Of a stretch of 62,754 nt of DNA, positions 49,798 through 59,544 are shown in pieces. The stretch lies in the NCBI GenBank assembly GCA_964428195.1, contig CAYRXC010000001.1, positions 1 through 62,754 of the forward strand, in the 5' to 3' direction. Positions within the stretch are counted from its first letter, which is position 1. Each line of letters opens with the position of its first letter. The notes under the pieces are model-generated. The model worked only from the letters and a program-made list of their open reading frames with translations, ran no database searches and was not told the origin of the DNA. A program made the position numbers and the translations under genes. The stretch is from JAAYGD01 sp964428195. Its GTDB lineage: Bacteria; Bacillota_I; Bacilli_A; RF39; UBA660.

Positions 49798-50490
49798 ATG
49801 AAAGGTAAAAAATATACAAATTCAGCGGCTAAAGTAGATAAAACAAAAAGTTACAATTTAGAAGATGCTGTTAAATTGGCAAAAGAAACAAGCACTTCTA
49901 AATTCGACGAAACTATTGAAGTTGCTATTAGATTAAATATCGACGTAAAAAAGGCAGAACAACAGCTAAGAGGAGCACTAGTTTTGCCAAACGGAACTGG
50001 AAAAAGCAAAAAGGTATTGGTAGTTGCCAAAGGAGACAGAGCTAAAGAAGCAGAAAAAGCTGGCGCTGATTATGTTGGAGACGAAGAAATATTGCATAAG
50101 ATTGAGAATGAAAACTGGATTGATTTTGATGTAATAATTGCAACGCCGGATATGATGCCAGCATTAGGAAAACTTGGAAAGATTTTAGGACCAAAAGGCT
50201 TAATGCCAAATCCTAAGGTTGGAACGGTTACAGCAGATGTAAAAAAAGCAGTTGAAGATGTGAAAAAAGGAAAAGTTGAATATAAGACTGATTCTTTTGG
50301 AAATGTTCACTCAATAATAGGAAAATCATCTTTCGATGAAAAAAAATTACAAGAGAATTTAAAAGTTTTTGTTGAAACAATTATTAAGTCTAAACCATCA
50401 ACAGTTAAAGGTGATTATATAAAAAATATATCTATATCTTCAACAATGGGACCTGGAATTAAGATTGATTTAAATTCCTTTGACAAATAA
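49798..50490 (+). CDS. rplA: 50S ribosomal protein L1
   Basis: Builds the L1 stalk that guides deacylated tRNA out, and commonly represses its own operon by binding mRNA. The 230-residue protein shows ETIEVAIRLNIDVKKAEQQLRG, LPNGTGKSKKVLV, DVIIATPDMMPALGKLGKILGPKGLMPNPKVGTV (cut within 120-155) and the C-terminal ISISSTMGPGIKID. An in-frame upstream start would consume the leader stem; AAGGAGG precedes the ATG chosen. Confidence 0.98.
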   Translation: MKGKKYTNSAAKVDKTKSYNLEDAVKLAKETSTSKFDETIEVAIRLNIDVKKAEQQLRGALVLPNGTGKSKKVLVVAKGDRAKEAEKAGADYVGDEEILHKIENENWIDFDVIIATPDMMPALGKLGKILGPKGLMPNPKVGTVTADVKKAVEDVKKGKVEYKTDSFGNVHSIIGKSSFDEKKLQENLKVFVETIIKSKPSTVKGDYIKNISISSTMGPGIKIDLNSFDK

Positions 50491-50508
50491 AATTAATTGA
50501 TATATAAT
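50480..50508 (+). promoter_or_regulatory. Promoter of rplJ-rplL
   Basis: TTGACA (50480-50485), 17-bp spacer, TATAAT (50503-50508). Consensus at both boxes; the -35 overlaps the last codons of rplA. Confidence 0.9.
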
Positions 50509-50514
50509 ACAAAA

Positions 50515-50626
50515 AGAAAAAAAGCAATACCCATAGACAGTAGGGGCTAAGTAAGCATAATATTCCTACCGAGGGTTAAAATAACTAAGTTATTTTAAAC
50601 TCTCATTATGGAAAGAGAGTTTTTTA
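50515..50626 (+). promoter_or_regulatory. Ribosomal protein L10 leader with attenuator
   Basis: Contains the L10 leader signature CATAGACAGTAGGGGC...TTCCTACCGAGG (50532-50573), an intervening stem (TTAAAATAACTAAGTTATTTTAA around 50576-50598), and a terminator AACTCTC/GAGAGTT (50598-50604, 50615-50621) followed by T6. Binding of L10(L12)4 is expected to favour the terminator and so autoregulate rplJL. Confidence 0.93.
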
Positions 50627-50641
50627 TTTGGGAGGTGAGTT

Positions 50642-51142
50642 ATGGCAAATGAAAGAATTCTAGAACAAAAAAAGCAAGTTGTTTCTGAAATCAAAGATAA
50701 CATATCAAAATCAGCATCTACAATATTCTTTGACTATAGAGGTTTGACTGATGAGCAAATATTTCAAATTAGAAAAGAACTAAAAAACAACAATGCTGAA
50801 ATGAAAGTATACAAAAACACAATGACAAAAAGAGCGCTTGATGAACTAAAACTTAATCTTGAAGATTGCACATCAGGGCCAAGTGCTATAGCATTTGGAG
50901 AAGATTCTATTGTTCCAATCAAAATAGTAACTGAATTTTCAAAAAAGTATGAAGCGTTATCTATAAAGGGCGGAATAGTAGATGGTGAGGCAACTTCATT
51001 AAATGTGCTATCAAAGTTAGCAACTATACCATCTAGAGATGTACTTCTAACAATGTTAGCAAGTGGAATGATTGGAATTGTAAAGAACTTGAGCATATCA
51101 TTAAATGCATATGCAGAGAAATTAAATGAGGAGGGAAAATAA
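50642..51142 (+). CDS. rplJ: 50S ribosomal protein L10
   Basis: Stalk base protein that anchors L7/L12 dimers. The 166-residue protein has the N-terminal rRNA/L11-binding domain (FFDYRGLTDEQIFQIRKELK, VYKNTMTKRAL) and a C-terminal helix (NLSISLNAYAEKLNEEGK) for L12 binding. It is controlled by the L10 leader and is separated from rplL by one base. Confidence 0.98.
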   Translation: MANERILEQKKQVVSEIKDNISKSASTIFFDYRGLTDEQIFQIRKELKNNNAEMKVYKNTMTKRALDELKLNLEDCTSGPSAIAFGEDSIVPIKIVTEFSKKYEALSIKGGIVDGEATSLNVLSKLATIPSRDVLLTMLASGMIGIVKNLSISLNAYAEKLNEEGK

Positions 51143-51143
51143 T

Positions 51144-51512
51144 ATGGCAAAGTTAACTAAAGAAAGTTTTATCGAATCTTTAAACGAAATGAAATTATTA
51201 GAAATAATGGAATTGGTAGATGCAATGAAAGAAGCATATGGTATCGATCCAACAGCAGTAGCTGCAGCAGCTGCACCAGTAGCAGCAGCTCAAGAAGAAG
51301 AAAAAACTTCATTCAATGTTGTACTTACTTCTGCAGGAGCAAATAAGATAGCAGTAATTAAAGTAGTAAGAGAAGCAACTGGATTAGGATTAGTTGAAGC
51401 TAAGAATTTAACTGAAGCTGGCGGAAACATCAAAGAAAATGCTAAAAAAGAAGAAGCTGAAGAATTAAAAGCAAAACTAGAAGAAGCTGGCGCGACAGTT
51501 GAATTAAAATAA
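51144..51512 (+). CDS. rplL: 50S ribosomal protein L7/L12
   Basis: Multi-copy stalk protein that recruits translational GTPases. The 122-residue protein has the N-terminal dimerisation domain, an Ala-rich hinge (VAAAAAPVAAAQ) and a C-terminal domain (KIAVIKVVREATGLGLVEAKNLTE). An in-frame ATG six codons earlier overlaps rplJ; GAGGAGGG precedes the ATG used. A strong terminator follows. Confidence 0.98.
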   Translation: MAKLTKESFIESLNEMKLLEIMELVDAMKEAYGIDPTAVAAAAAPVAAAQEEEKTSFNVVLTSAGANKIAVIKVVREATGLGLVEAKNLTEAGGNIKENAKKEEAEELKAKLEEAGATVELK

Positions 51513-51516
51513 TACA

Positions 51517-51539
51517 AAACCTATTAATTAGGTTTTTTT
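51517..51539 (+). terminator. Terminator of rplJ-rplL
   Basis: AAACCTA/TAGGTTT stem (51517-51523, 51529-51535), 5-nt loop, T7. Confidence 0.9.
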
Positions 51540-51558
51540 GTATTTATTGGAGATAATT

Positions 51559-52137
51559 ATGGATCACTATTTTACAAATAATAATTTAGAATCCGAACTA
51601 TTTTTAATAAGATCGATGATTAATGGGCACGAATATGAATTTTATTCAGATAATGGTGTCTTTTCGAAAAAAAATATAGATTATGGAACAAAATTATTGT
51701 TGGAAAACATAAAAGATGTATTTGGAAATGTATTAGATTTGGGGTGTGGTTATGGGGTCATTGGAATATATATTAATATGAACTATAACACAACAGTAGA
51801 TATGGTTGACATTAATCTACGGGCAATTAAACTTTCTAAGATGAATATAAAAAAATATAAATTAACAAATATTAATGCTTACGAAAGCGATGCTTATAAA
51901 AATATAATTAACAAATACGATTTTATTATTACTAATCCACCAATTAGAGCAGGAAAAAATAAAATACTCGAAATTCTAATTGGAGCCAAAGAGTATATGA
52001 AAGAAAGTTCAAAATTGTACTTTGTGATGAGAAAAGATCAAGGCGTTGGAAGTATAATAAATATATTAAAAGATCATTATAAAATTACAATATTAAAAAA
52101 ATCAAAAGGATTTTGGGTAGTTTGTGCAGAAAATTAA
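51559..52137 (+). CDS. Class I SAM methyltransferase, RsmC-like (YbxB)
   Basis: 192-residue methyltransferase with the SAM loop LDLGCGYGVIGIY (about 60-72), an acidic VDMVDIN strand and NPPIRAGK (about 126-133), a motif of RsmC/RlmG-type guanine-N2 enzymes. It corresponds to YbxB, found between rplL and rpoB in Bacillota. The rRNA target is not established. Start chosen at GGAGATAATT-ATG; an upstream start would lie in the rplL terminator. Confidence 0.92.
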   Translation: MDHYFTNNNLESELFLIRSMINGHEYEFYSDNGVFSKKNIDYGTKLLLENIKDVFGNVLDLGCGYGVIGIYINMNYNTTVDMVDINLRAIKLSKMNIKKYKLTNINAYESDAYKNIINKYDFIITNPPIRAGKNKILEILIGAKEYMKESSKLYFVMRKDQGVGSIINILKDHYKITILKKSKGFWVVCAEN

Positions 52138-52156
52138 TAAACTTTTGTTTTTTTCG

Positions 52157-52185
52157 TTGACTTGTTTGATTTTTTTTGTTATTAT
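52157..52185 (+). promoter_or_regulatory. Promoter of rpoB-rpoC
   Basis: TTGACT (52157-52162), 17-bp spacer, TATTAT (52180-52185). The 60-nt leader contains CGTG...CACG (around 52199-52216), a possible weak hairpin. Confidence 0.75.
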
Positions 52186-52253
52186 CTTAAATTGGTGACG
52201 TGTACCTTTTTGCACGCGTTCTTTGAAATAAATAAATTTTATGGGGTGAAAAA

Positions 52254-55200
52254 ATGGCTTATAAATTCGAAAAATTCGGTTCATATCGTGAAAGAGCAAC
52301 CTTTTCAAAATGGGGAAATCTTCTCGAATTATCAAATCTACTTGAAATACAAAAAAAATCATATGATTGGTTCGTTACAGAAGGAGTAAAGGAAGTTCTA
52401 AGCGATTTGTTTCCGATAGATAGTTTTTCGGGAGTTTTATCTTTAGATTTTGGTGATTATGCTTTTGAAAACCCAAAATATTCGATAAAAGATTGCAAAG
52501 ATAGGAATCTTACATATGCTTCTCCTTTGATGGTTCAATCTAGGTTGTTTAATAAAGAAACTGGCGAAATAAAGGAGCAAGAGTTGTTTTTGGGAAATAT
52601 CCCATTGATGACTGAAAGCGGAACATTTATTGTCAATGGTGCAGAGAGAGTAATAGTATCTCAATTAGTTCGTTCTCCAAGTGTCTATTATACTAAACAA
52701 ATAGACAAAAATGGGAGAGCTGTTTTTGCATGCCAAGTAATTCCAACAAGAGGAACATGGTTAGAATATGAGATGGACTCTAGAGATGTCTTTTATGTAA
52801 GAATAGATAGAACTAGAAAAGTTCCAATTACTACTCTACTAAGAACCTTTGGTTTATCTACTGATGAAGAAATTAAAGAAGTATTTGGAGAAGATCCATA
52901 TTTATTAAACACTTTGGAAAAAGATTCTACTAAAAACATGGATGAAGCTTTAATAGAAATATATGAAAAACTAAGACCAGGAGAACCCGCAACTTTGGAT
53001 AGTGCTAAAAATCATTTGATTACAAAGTTTTTTGATGAGTTTAAATATGATCTAGCAAAAGTAGGAAGATATAAATTCAACAAAAAATTAGATGTATGTG
53101 AAAGACTATTGGGATGCAAGATAGCAGAAAAAATTAAAGTAGACGGAAAAGTAATATTAGATGTAGGAACAATTATTACAAAAGATATTTTAGATGAGAT
53201 TAAACCTATATTTAAAGCTGGATATAATGTAAAAGAAGTAAAAATTAATGAAACTTTAGATTCATTTGGCAAAATACAAACATTAAAAGTTTATTCTAAA
53301 CTTAATCCTGAAAAAGTAGTAGAAATAATAGGAAATGATCAAGATTTAACTATAAAAAGGCTAACTATCTCTGATGTTTATGCTACTGTTTCATATTATT
53401 TAAATTTATTACAAGGTATAGGAAACATTGATGAAATAGATCATTTAGCAAATAGAAGAGTAAGACAAGTTGGAGAATTATTACAAAATCAATTTAGAAT
53501 TGGACTTGCTAGAACTGAAAGAATAATTAGAGATAAAATGAGTACTGTTGATTTAGCTACAGTAACACCAAAAAATTTAGTTAACATTAGACCTTTAACT
53601 GCAGTAATAAAGGAATTGTTTGGTTCTTCTCAATTATCGCAATTCATGGATCAACAAAATCCTATTGCCGAATTAACTAATAAAAGACGTTTGTCTGCAT
53701 TGGGACCTGGTGGTTTATCTAGAGATAGAGCAGGAATGGAAGTTCGTGACGTAAATGAATCACATTATGGAAGAATTTGTCCAATTGAATCGCCAGAAGG
53801 TCAAAATATTGGATTGATTACTTCGCTAGCTAGTTATGCAAAAGTCAATGATTATGGCTTTATTATGACTCCATATGCAAAAGTCAAAGATTCAACTGTA
53901 ATAAAAGAACAAATTGATTATTTAACGGCAGACGAAGAAAATGATTATATGATTTCTCAAGCGGGTGTAAAACTTGGCAAAAATGGAGAAATACTTGAAG
54001 AAGAAGTTGTTGTTAGATATAAAGGCGACACAATAATGGCAAAAAGAGAAGAAGTTGATTATATCGATGTTTCTCCTCAACAAATAGTTTCAATTACAGC
54101 AAGTTGTATACCATTTTTGGATAACGATGATGCTACTAGAACATTGATGGGTGCAAACATGCAACGTCAAGCTTTGCCTTTGTTAAAAACTGAAGCGCCA
54201 CTTGTTGCAACAGGGGTTGAACACATAGCTGCTAAGGATAGTGGAGCAGTAGTTATTGCTAAAGCAGATGGAATAGTAGATTATGTAGATGCTACAAAAA
54301 TAGTTGTAAAAAATAAAGAAGGAAAAGATGTATATTATTTAAAGAATTACGAAAGATCAAATGTAGCAACTTGTTATCATCAAGTGCCTATTGTTAGAAT
54401 TGGTGACAAAGTAGAGTCAGGAATGGTAATTGCCGATGGGCCAAGCACTAACAAGGGAGAATTGGCGTTGGGAAAAAATGTTGTAATAGCGTTTATGACT
54501 TTCGATGGATATAATTATGAAGATGCGGTTGTTATTAATGAGAAATTAGTTAAAGATGACGCATATACATCATTAAAGATAGAAAATTACGAAATTCAAT
54601 GCAGAGATACAAAATTAGGACCAGAAGAAATTACAAGAGATATTCCTAATGTATCCGAGGAAAATAGAAAAAATCTAGACTCAAACGGAATAGTTAGAAT
54701 AGGAACCGAAGTATTTGAAGGAGACATTCTTGTTGGAAAAGTAACGCCAAAAGGAATGGTAGAATTAACTTCGGAAGAGAAACTATTACATGCTATATTT
54801 GGAGAGAAAACCAGAGAAGTAAGAGATACTTCTTTGAGAGTAGAGCATGGAGAAGGTGGAATAGTACACGATATCAAAATAACAACTAAAAAAGAATCAG
54901 ACGAATTACCTAGTGGAGTAAATATGGTTGTTCGTGTATCTATAATACAAAAGAGAAAGATATCGGTTGGAGATAAAATGGCCGGAAGACACGGAAACAA
55001 AGGTGTTGTTTCGTTAGTTTTACCTCAAGAAGATATGCCATATATGGAAGACGGAAGACCTGTTGATATTTTACTTAATTCACAAGGTGTTCCATCTCGT
55101 ATGAATATAGGACAAATACTAGAATTACATTTAGGTATGGCTGCTAAGACATTAGGAATTCATACCGCAACTCCTGTTTTTGATGGAGCTACACTAGATG

Positions 55201-55835
55201 ACATAAAAGATATAATGAAAGAAGCAAAAATAGATGAAGACGGAAAGACAGTCTTATATGATGGTAGAACCGGAGAAAAATTTGATAACAGAATAAGCGT
55301 TGGTGTAATGTATATGATTAAACTTCATCATATGGTTGATGATAAGATTCATGCAAGAAGTACGGGACCTTATTCATTAGTAACTCAACAACCTTTAGGA
55401 GGAAAAGCTCAATTCGGTGGTCAAAGATTTGGAGAAATGGAAGTTTGGGCTCTATATGCTTATGGGGCGGCAAATATTTTACAAGAAATATTAACTATTA
55501 AATCTGATGACGTTGTTGGAAGAGTAAAAACATACGAATCGTTAGTAAAGGGAAACGCTATTCAACCACCGGGATTGCCGGAGTCATTTAGAGTATTGAT
55601 TAAAGAATTTCAAGCACTAGGATTAAATATATCTTTAATTAATGAAAAAGAAGAAGAAGTTGATTTAAAACAATTAGAAGATGAAGAAACGAGAGAGAAT
55701 GTCTTACTTTCAATCGAAGAAATTAGAGATGATATAAAAGAAGAACCATTAGTACAAGAAGAGACAAAAGAAGAAATAGTTGAAGAAGATTTAGATATGG
55801 ATTTTAGTGATATTGAAGAAGGGGGAGATGAGTAA
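52254..55835 (+). CDS. rpoB: DNA-directed RNA polymerase beta subunit
   Basis: Catalytic core subunit. The 1193-residue protein includes the rifampicin region (FGSSQLSQFMDQQNPIAELTNKRRLSALGPGG), with Ser at the Bacillota rifampicin-sensitive S531-equivalent position in RRLSALGPGG. It also has the NMQRQALPL segment, the RKISVGDKMAGRHGNKGVVS loop and the C-terminal GGKAQFGGQRFGEMEVWALYAYGAA. An acidic tail (VEEDLDMDFSDIEEGGDE) ends the protein. No large lineage insertion is evident. It ends one base before the start chosen for rpoC. Confidence 0.99.
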   Translation: MAYKFEKFGSYRERATFSKWGNLLELSNLLEIQKKSYDWFVTEGVKEVLSDLFPIDSFSGVLSLDFGDYAFENPKYSIKDCKDRNLTYASPLMVQSRLFNKETGEIKEQELFLGNIPLMTESGTFIVNGAERVIVSQLVRSPSVYYTKQIDKNGRAVFACQVIPTRGTWLEYEMDSRDVFYVRIDRTRKVPITTLLRTFGLSTDEEIKEVFGEDPYLLNTLEKDSTKNMDEALIEIYEKLRPGEPATLDSAKNHLITKFFDEFKYDLAKVGRYKFNKKLDVCERLLGCKIAEKIKVDGKVILDVGTIITKDILDEIKPIFKAGYNVKEVKINETLDSFGKIQTLKVYSKLNPEKVVEIIGNDQDLTIKRLTISDVYATVSYYLNLLQGIGNIDEIDHLANRRVRQVGELLQNQFRIGLARTERIIRDKMSTVDLATVTPKNLVNIRPLTAVIKELFGSSQLSQFMDQQNPIAELTNKRRLSALGPGGLSRDRAGMEVRDVNESHYGRICPIESPEGQNIGLITSLASYAKVNDYGFIMTPYAKVKDSTVIKEQIDYLTADEENDYMISQAGVKLGKNGEILEEEVVVRYKGDTIMAKREEVDYIDVSPQQIVSITASCIPFLDNDDATRTLMGANMQRQALPLLKTEAPLVATGVEHIAAKDSGAVVIAKADGIVDYVDATKIVVKNKEGKDVYYLKNYERSNVATCYHQVPIVRIGDKVESGMVIADGPSTNKGELALGKNVVIAFMTFDGYNYEDAVVINEKLVKDDAYTSLKIENYEIQCRDTKLGPEEITRDIPNVSEENRKNLDSNGIVRIGTEVFEGDILVGKVTPKGMVELTSEEKLLHAIFGEKTREVRDTSLRVEHGEGGIVHDIKITTKKESDELPSGVNMVVRVSIIQKRKISVGDKMAGRHGNKGVVSLVLPQEDMPYMEDGRPVDILLNSQGVPSRMNIGQILELHLGMAAKTLGIHTATPVFDGATLDDIKDIMKEAKIDEDGKTVLYDGRTGEKFDNRISVGVMYMIKLHHMVDDKIHARSTGPYSLVTQQPLGGKAQFGGQRFGEMEVWALYAYGAANILQEILTIKSDDVVGRVKTYESLVKGNAIQPPGLPESFRVLIKEFQALGLNISLINEKEEEVDLKQLEDEETRENVLLSIEEIRDDIKEEPLVQEETKEEIVEEDLDMDFSDIEEGGDE

Positions 55836-55836
55836 T

Positions 55837-58800
55837 ATGATGGGAACCGACAAGTTTGCAGGTTTAAAAATCTCAATAGCGTCTCCAGAGGATATCAAAA
55901 CTTGGTCACACGGAGAAGTAAAGAAGGCAGAAACAATTAACTATAGAACATTAAAACCTGAAAGAGATGGATTATTTTGTGAAAAAATATTCGGACCAAC
56001 AAAAGATTATGAGTGCTCTTGTGGTAAATACAAAAGATTAAGATATAAGAACATTATATGTGACAAGTGTGGTGTAGAAGTTACTAAAGCTAAAGTAAGA
56101 AGAGAAAGAATGGGACACATTGAGTTAGCTGCACCAGTTTCACACATATGGTTTTTCAAAGGAACTCCTTCTAGAATGGGACTTGTTTTAGATATGTCTC
56201 CGAGGGATTTGGAAGAAGTATTGTACTTTGTATCTTATGTTGTTATAGACGCAGGAATTGCTCCTTTAGAAAAGAAACAAACCTTGTCTGATAAGGAATA
56301 TCATACATTCTATGAAAAATACGGAGATGGTTTTGAAGTTGGAATGGGAGCAGAAGCAATTAAAAAGTTGCTTGAAGAAGTAAATTTAGAAGAAGAAATT
56401 AAAAAAATTAATGAAGAACTAGAAAATGCTTCAGGTCAAAGAAAAATTAGACTATCAAAGAGATTGGAAATATTAGATGCATTATTTAAATCAGGCAATA
56501 AACCTGAATGGATGGTATTATCTGTACTTCCTGTCATACCTCCTGAGCTTCGTCCAATGATTCAAATTGACGGCGGAAGATTTGCAACAAGTGATTTAAA
56601 TGATTTATATAGAAGAGTAATAAATAGAAATAATCGTTTGAAAAGATTATTAGAATTAAATGCTCCGTCTATTATTGTTAGAAATGAAAAACGTATGCTT
56701 CAAGAAGCTGTCGATGCTCTATTTGATAATGGAAGAAGAGGAAGAAATATTACTGGAGCTTCAAATAGACCATTAAAATCATTAAGTAGTGCTTTAAAAG
56801 GAAAACAAGGAAGATTTAGACAAAATTTATTAGGAAAGAGAGTTGACTATTCTGGTCGTTCTGTTATCGTTGTTGGACCTGATTTAAAGATGTACCAATG
56901 CGGATTACCTAAAGAAATGGCTTTAGAATTGTTTAGACCTCATGTTATTAAGTTATTAGTGGATCGAGAAATTGCTCATAATATAAAAAGTGCAAAAAAA
57001 CTTATAGAAGCCAAAGATGAAAGAGTATGGGATATTGTTGAAGAGATAATTAAAGAACATCCTGTATTATTAAATCGTGCACCAACTCTTCATAGACTTG
57101 GTATTCAAGCATTTGAACCTAAGTTAGTAGATGGAAGAGCAATAAGATTGCATCCCCTTGTTACTACTGGCTTTAATGCGGATTTTGATGGAGACCAAAT
57201 GGCTGTGCATATTCCATTAGGAATAGAAGCTCAAGCTGAAGCAAGATTATTGATGTTAGGTTCTAATAATATTTTATCTCCAAAGAATGGAAAACCAATT
57301 GTAACTCCAACACAAGATATGGTACTGGGCAATTATTATATTACAATGGAAAAGTCTGGTGTTAAAGGAGAAGGAAGAGTATTTAAAAATAGCAATGAAG
57401 CTTTAATGGCTTATGAAAGAGAGGAATTAACTCTTCATACAAGAATAGCATTGCCTGTAAGCTCATTTAAATACAAATTGTTTTCTGAAGAACAAAGAGA
57501 AAAGTATTTAATAACTACTGTTGGAAAGTTGAAGTTTAATGAAATTTTGCCTGATACATTCCAATATATCAATGAATCAACAAAAGAAAATATTGAAAGA
57601 TTAACTCCTACAAAATTCTTCTTGGAAAAAGGAACAAACATTAAAGAAGCAATAAAAGAAATGCCTTTAATACCTCCTTTTGCTAAGGGTGATTTAGGAA
57701 ATGTAATTGCACAAGTGTTTAAAAGATATAAAACAACAGAAACATCTATATTTCTTGATAAATTAAAAGATTTAGGTTTCAAATATTCAACAAAAGCTGG
57801 TATAACAATAGCTGCAAGTGATGTAATGTTGAGTAAGAGCAAACCGAAAATTATTGAAGAAAGCAAAAACACTGTTGATAAAATTAATAAACAATTTCAA
57901 AGAGGACTTATAACTGAAGAAGAAAGACTAAAAAAAGTTATTGACGTTTGGACGGATTCAAAAGATAAAATTCAAAAGGAATTGGAAGTATATTCAAAAC
58001 AAAACGTAGACAATCCTTTGTTCATAATGATGAGCTCTGGTGCAAGAGGAAAAATAAGCAATTTTACTCAATTGGCAGGTATGCGTGGTTTAATGGCTAA
58101 ACCAAACGGAGAATCTGTAGAAATACCAGTTATATCATCTTTCATAGAAGGGTTAAATGTGTCAGAGTTCTTTAATTCTACCCATGGTGCTAGAAAAGGA
58201 AGTGCAGATACAGCATTAAAGACTGCCGAATCTGGATATTTGACAAGAAGATTAGTCGATGTTGTTCAAGATGTAATCGTAAGAGAAGAAGATTGTGGAA
58301 CAATATCTGGAGTTGTTGTAAAGACAATTTATGATGAAAAAGAAGGCTCTGTTATTGAAGGTTTAAAAGATAGAATAGTAGGAAGAACCGCAAACAAAAA
58401 TATTATTCATCCGGAAACAAAAGAAATAATTTTGCCGAGAAACGAACTTATTACTGAGAATATTGCTGATAAGATTATAAAAGCAAATATTGATGCTGTC
58501 GAAATAAGAACATTATTAACATGCAAAACTCAAAAAGGTGTTTGTGTGAAATGTTATGGAAGAAATCTTGCAACATTTAATATGGTAGAGGTTGGAGAAG
58601 CAGTTGGTATTATGGCTGCACAATCTATAGGAGAACCAGGAACTCAATTAACAATGAGAACATTCCATACCGGAGGAGTAGCAGGAGGAGACGATATAAC
58701 TCAAGGATTACCTCGTGTTCAAGAAGTATTTGAAGCGAGAAATCCTAAAGGTAAAGCAACTATATGTGAAATTCCAGGAAAAGTTACATCAATTGAAAAT

Positions 58801-59469
58801 GTCAATGGTAAATACAAAGTTGTAGTAACAAGTGAAGCAGAATCTAAGGAACATGTATCTTTATATGGTGCAAAACTTGTTGTAGAAGTGGGATCAATTG
58901 TAAAAGCCGGAGATAAGTTAACAGAAGGAAACATAAATCCAAAAGAATTGTTAGCGGTTACTGATCCAATTACAGTACAAGAGTATATATTAAAAGAAAT
59001 ACAAAAAGTATATCGTACTCAAGGAGAAGATATTGCTGATAAACACGTTGAAATTATGGCAAGAAGAATGATTTCTAAAATAAAAATAGTTGATTCTGGA
59101 GATTCAGAATTAATAATGGGCAAATTAGTATCTTTAAATGAGTTTACTCAAATTAATAAAGATCTAATTTTGGAAGGAAAAGTTCCAGCTGTTGGAAGAC
59201 CTATTTTATTGGGAATTACAAAAGCATCATTAGAAACCGATTCATTCTTATCTGCTGCATCTTTCCAAGAGACGACAAGAATCCTTACAGATGCTGCAAT
59301 TAAAGGTAAGATTGATAAATTAGAAGGATTAAAAGAAAATGTAATAATTGGTAAATTAATTCCTGCTGGTACAGGTTCTAAAAAATATAGAAACGTTGAA
59401 ATAGATTTAGAATCAAGTTTTAGAGATGAAGAGCCATTCGATGTGCTAGAAGAAAAATTATCTGAATAA
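55837..59469 (+). CDS. rpoC: DNA-directed RNA polymerase beta' subunit
   Basis: Catalytic core subunit with the active-site Mg motif NADFDGDQM, the N-terminal zinc ribbon (Cys60, 62, 75, 78), the bridge-helix region and the C-terminal zinc cluster (CKTQKGVCVKCYG). 1210 residues, close to Bacillus. Three nearby ATGs could start it; GGGGGAG at 55821-55827 is 9 bases before 55837 but directly abuts 55828, so 55837 is preferred. Confidence 0.98.
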   Translation: MMGTDKFAGLKISIASPEDIKTWSHGEVKKAETINYRTLKPERDGLFCEKIFGPTKDYECSCGKYKRLRYKNIICDKCGVEVTKAKVRRERMGHIELAAPVSHIWFFKGTPSRMGLVLDMSPRDLEEVLYFVSYVVIDAGIAPLEKKQTLSDKEYHTFYEKYGDGFEVGMGAEAIKKLLEEVNLEEEIKKINEELENASGQRKIRLSKRLEILDALFKSGNKPEWMVLSVLPVIPPELRPMIQIDGGRFATSDLNDLYRRVINRNNRLKRLLELNAPSIIVRNEKRMLQEAVDALFDNGRRGRNITGASNRPLKSLSSALKGKQGRFRQNLLGKRVDYSGRSVIVVGPDLKMYQCGLPKEMALELFRPHVIKLLVDREIAHNIKSAKKLIEAKDERVWDIVEEIIKEHPVLLNRAPTLHRLGIQAFEPKLVDGRAIRLHPLVTTGFNADFDGDQMAVHIPLGIEAQAEARLLMLGSNNILSPKNGKPIVTPTQDMVLGNYYITMEKSGVKGEGRVFKNSNEALMAYEREELTLHTRIALPVSSFKYKLFSEEQREKYLITTVGKLKFNEILPDTFQYINESTKENIERLTPTKFFLEKGTNIKEAIKEMPLIPPFAKGDLGNVIAQVFKRYKTTETSIFLDKLKDLGFKYSTKAGITIAASDVMLSKSKPKIIEESKNTVDKINKQFQRGLITEEERLKKVIDVWTDSKDKIQKELEVYSKQNVDNPLFIMMSSGARGKISNFTQLAGMRGLMAKPNGESVEIPVISSFIEGLNVSEFFNSTHGARKGSADTALKTAESGYLTRRLVDVVQDVIVREEDCGTISGVVVKTIYDEKEGSVIEGLKDRIVGRTANKNIIHPETKEIILPRNELITENIADKIIKANIDAVEIRTLLTCKTQKGVCVKCYGRNLATFNMVEVGEAVGIMAAQSIGEPGTQLTMRTFHTGGVAGGDDITQGLPRVQEVFEARNPKGKATICEIPGKVTSIENVNGKYKVVVTSEAESKEHVSLYGAKLVVEVGSIVKAGDKLTEGNINPKELLAVTDPITVQEYILKEIQKVYRTQGEDIADKHVEIMARRMISKIKIVDSGDSELIMGKLVSLNEFTQINKDLILEGKVPAVGRPILLGITKASLETDSFLSAASFQETTRILTDAAIKGKIDKLEGLKENVIIGKLIPAGTGSKKYRNVEIDLESSFRDEEPFDVLEEKLSE

Positions 59470-59490
59470 ACCACGAAAGTGGTTTTTTTT
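59468..59490 (+). terminator. Terminator of rpoBC
   Basis: AAACCAC/GTGGTTT stem (59468-59474, 59479-59485) closed by a GAAA tetraloop, then T8. Confidence 0.92.
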
Positions 59491-59494
59491 AGTC

Positions 59495-59523
59495 TTGAAA
59501 TAGATTACTTTGAGTGTTATATT
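59495..59523 (+). promoter_or_regulatory. Promoter of tilS-ftsH
   Basis: TTGAAA (59495-59500), 17-bp spacer, TATATT (59518-59523), about 21 bases before the tilS ATG. Confidence 0.7.
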
Positions 59524-59544
59524 TATATAAGAATAGAGGGAAAA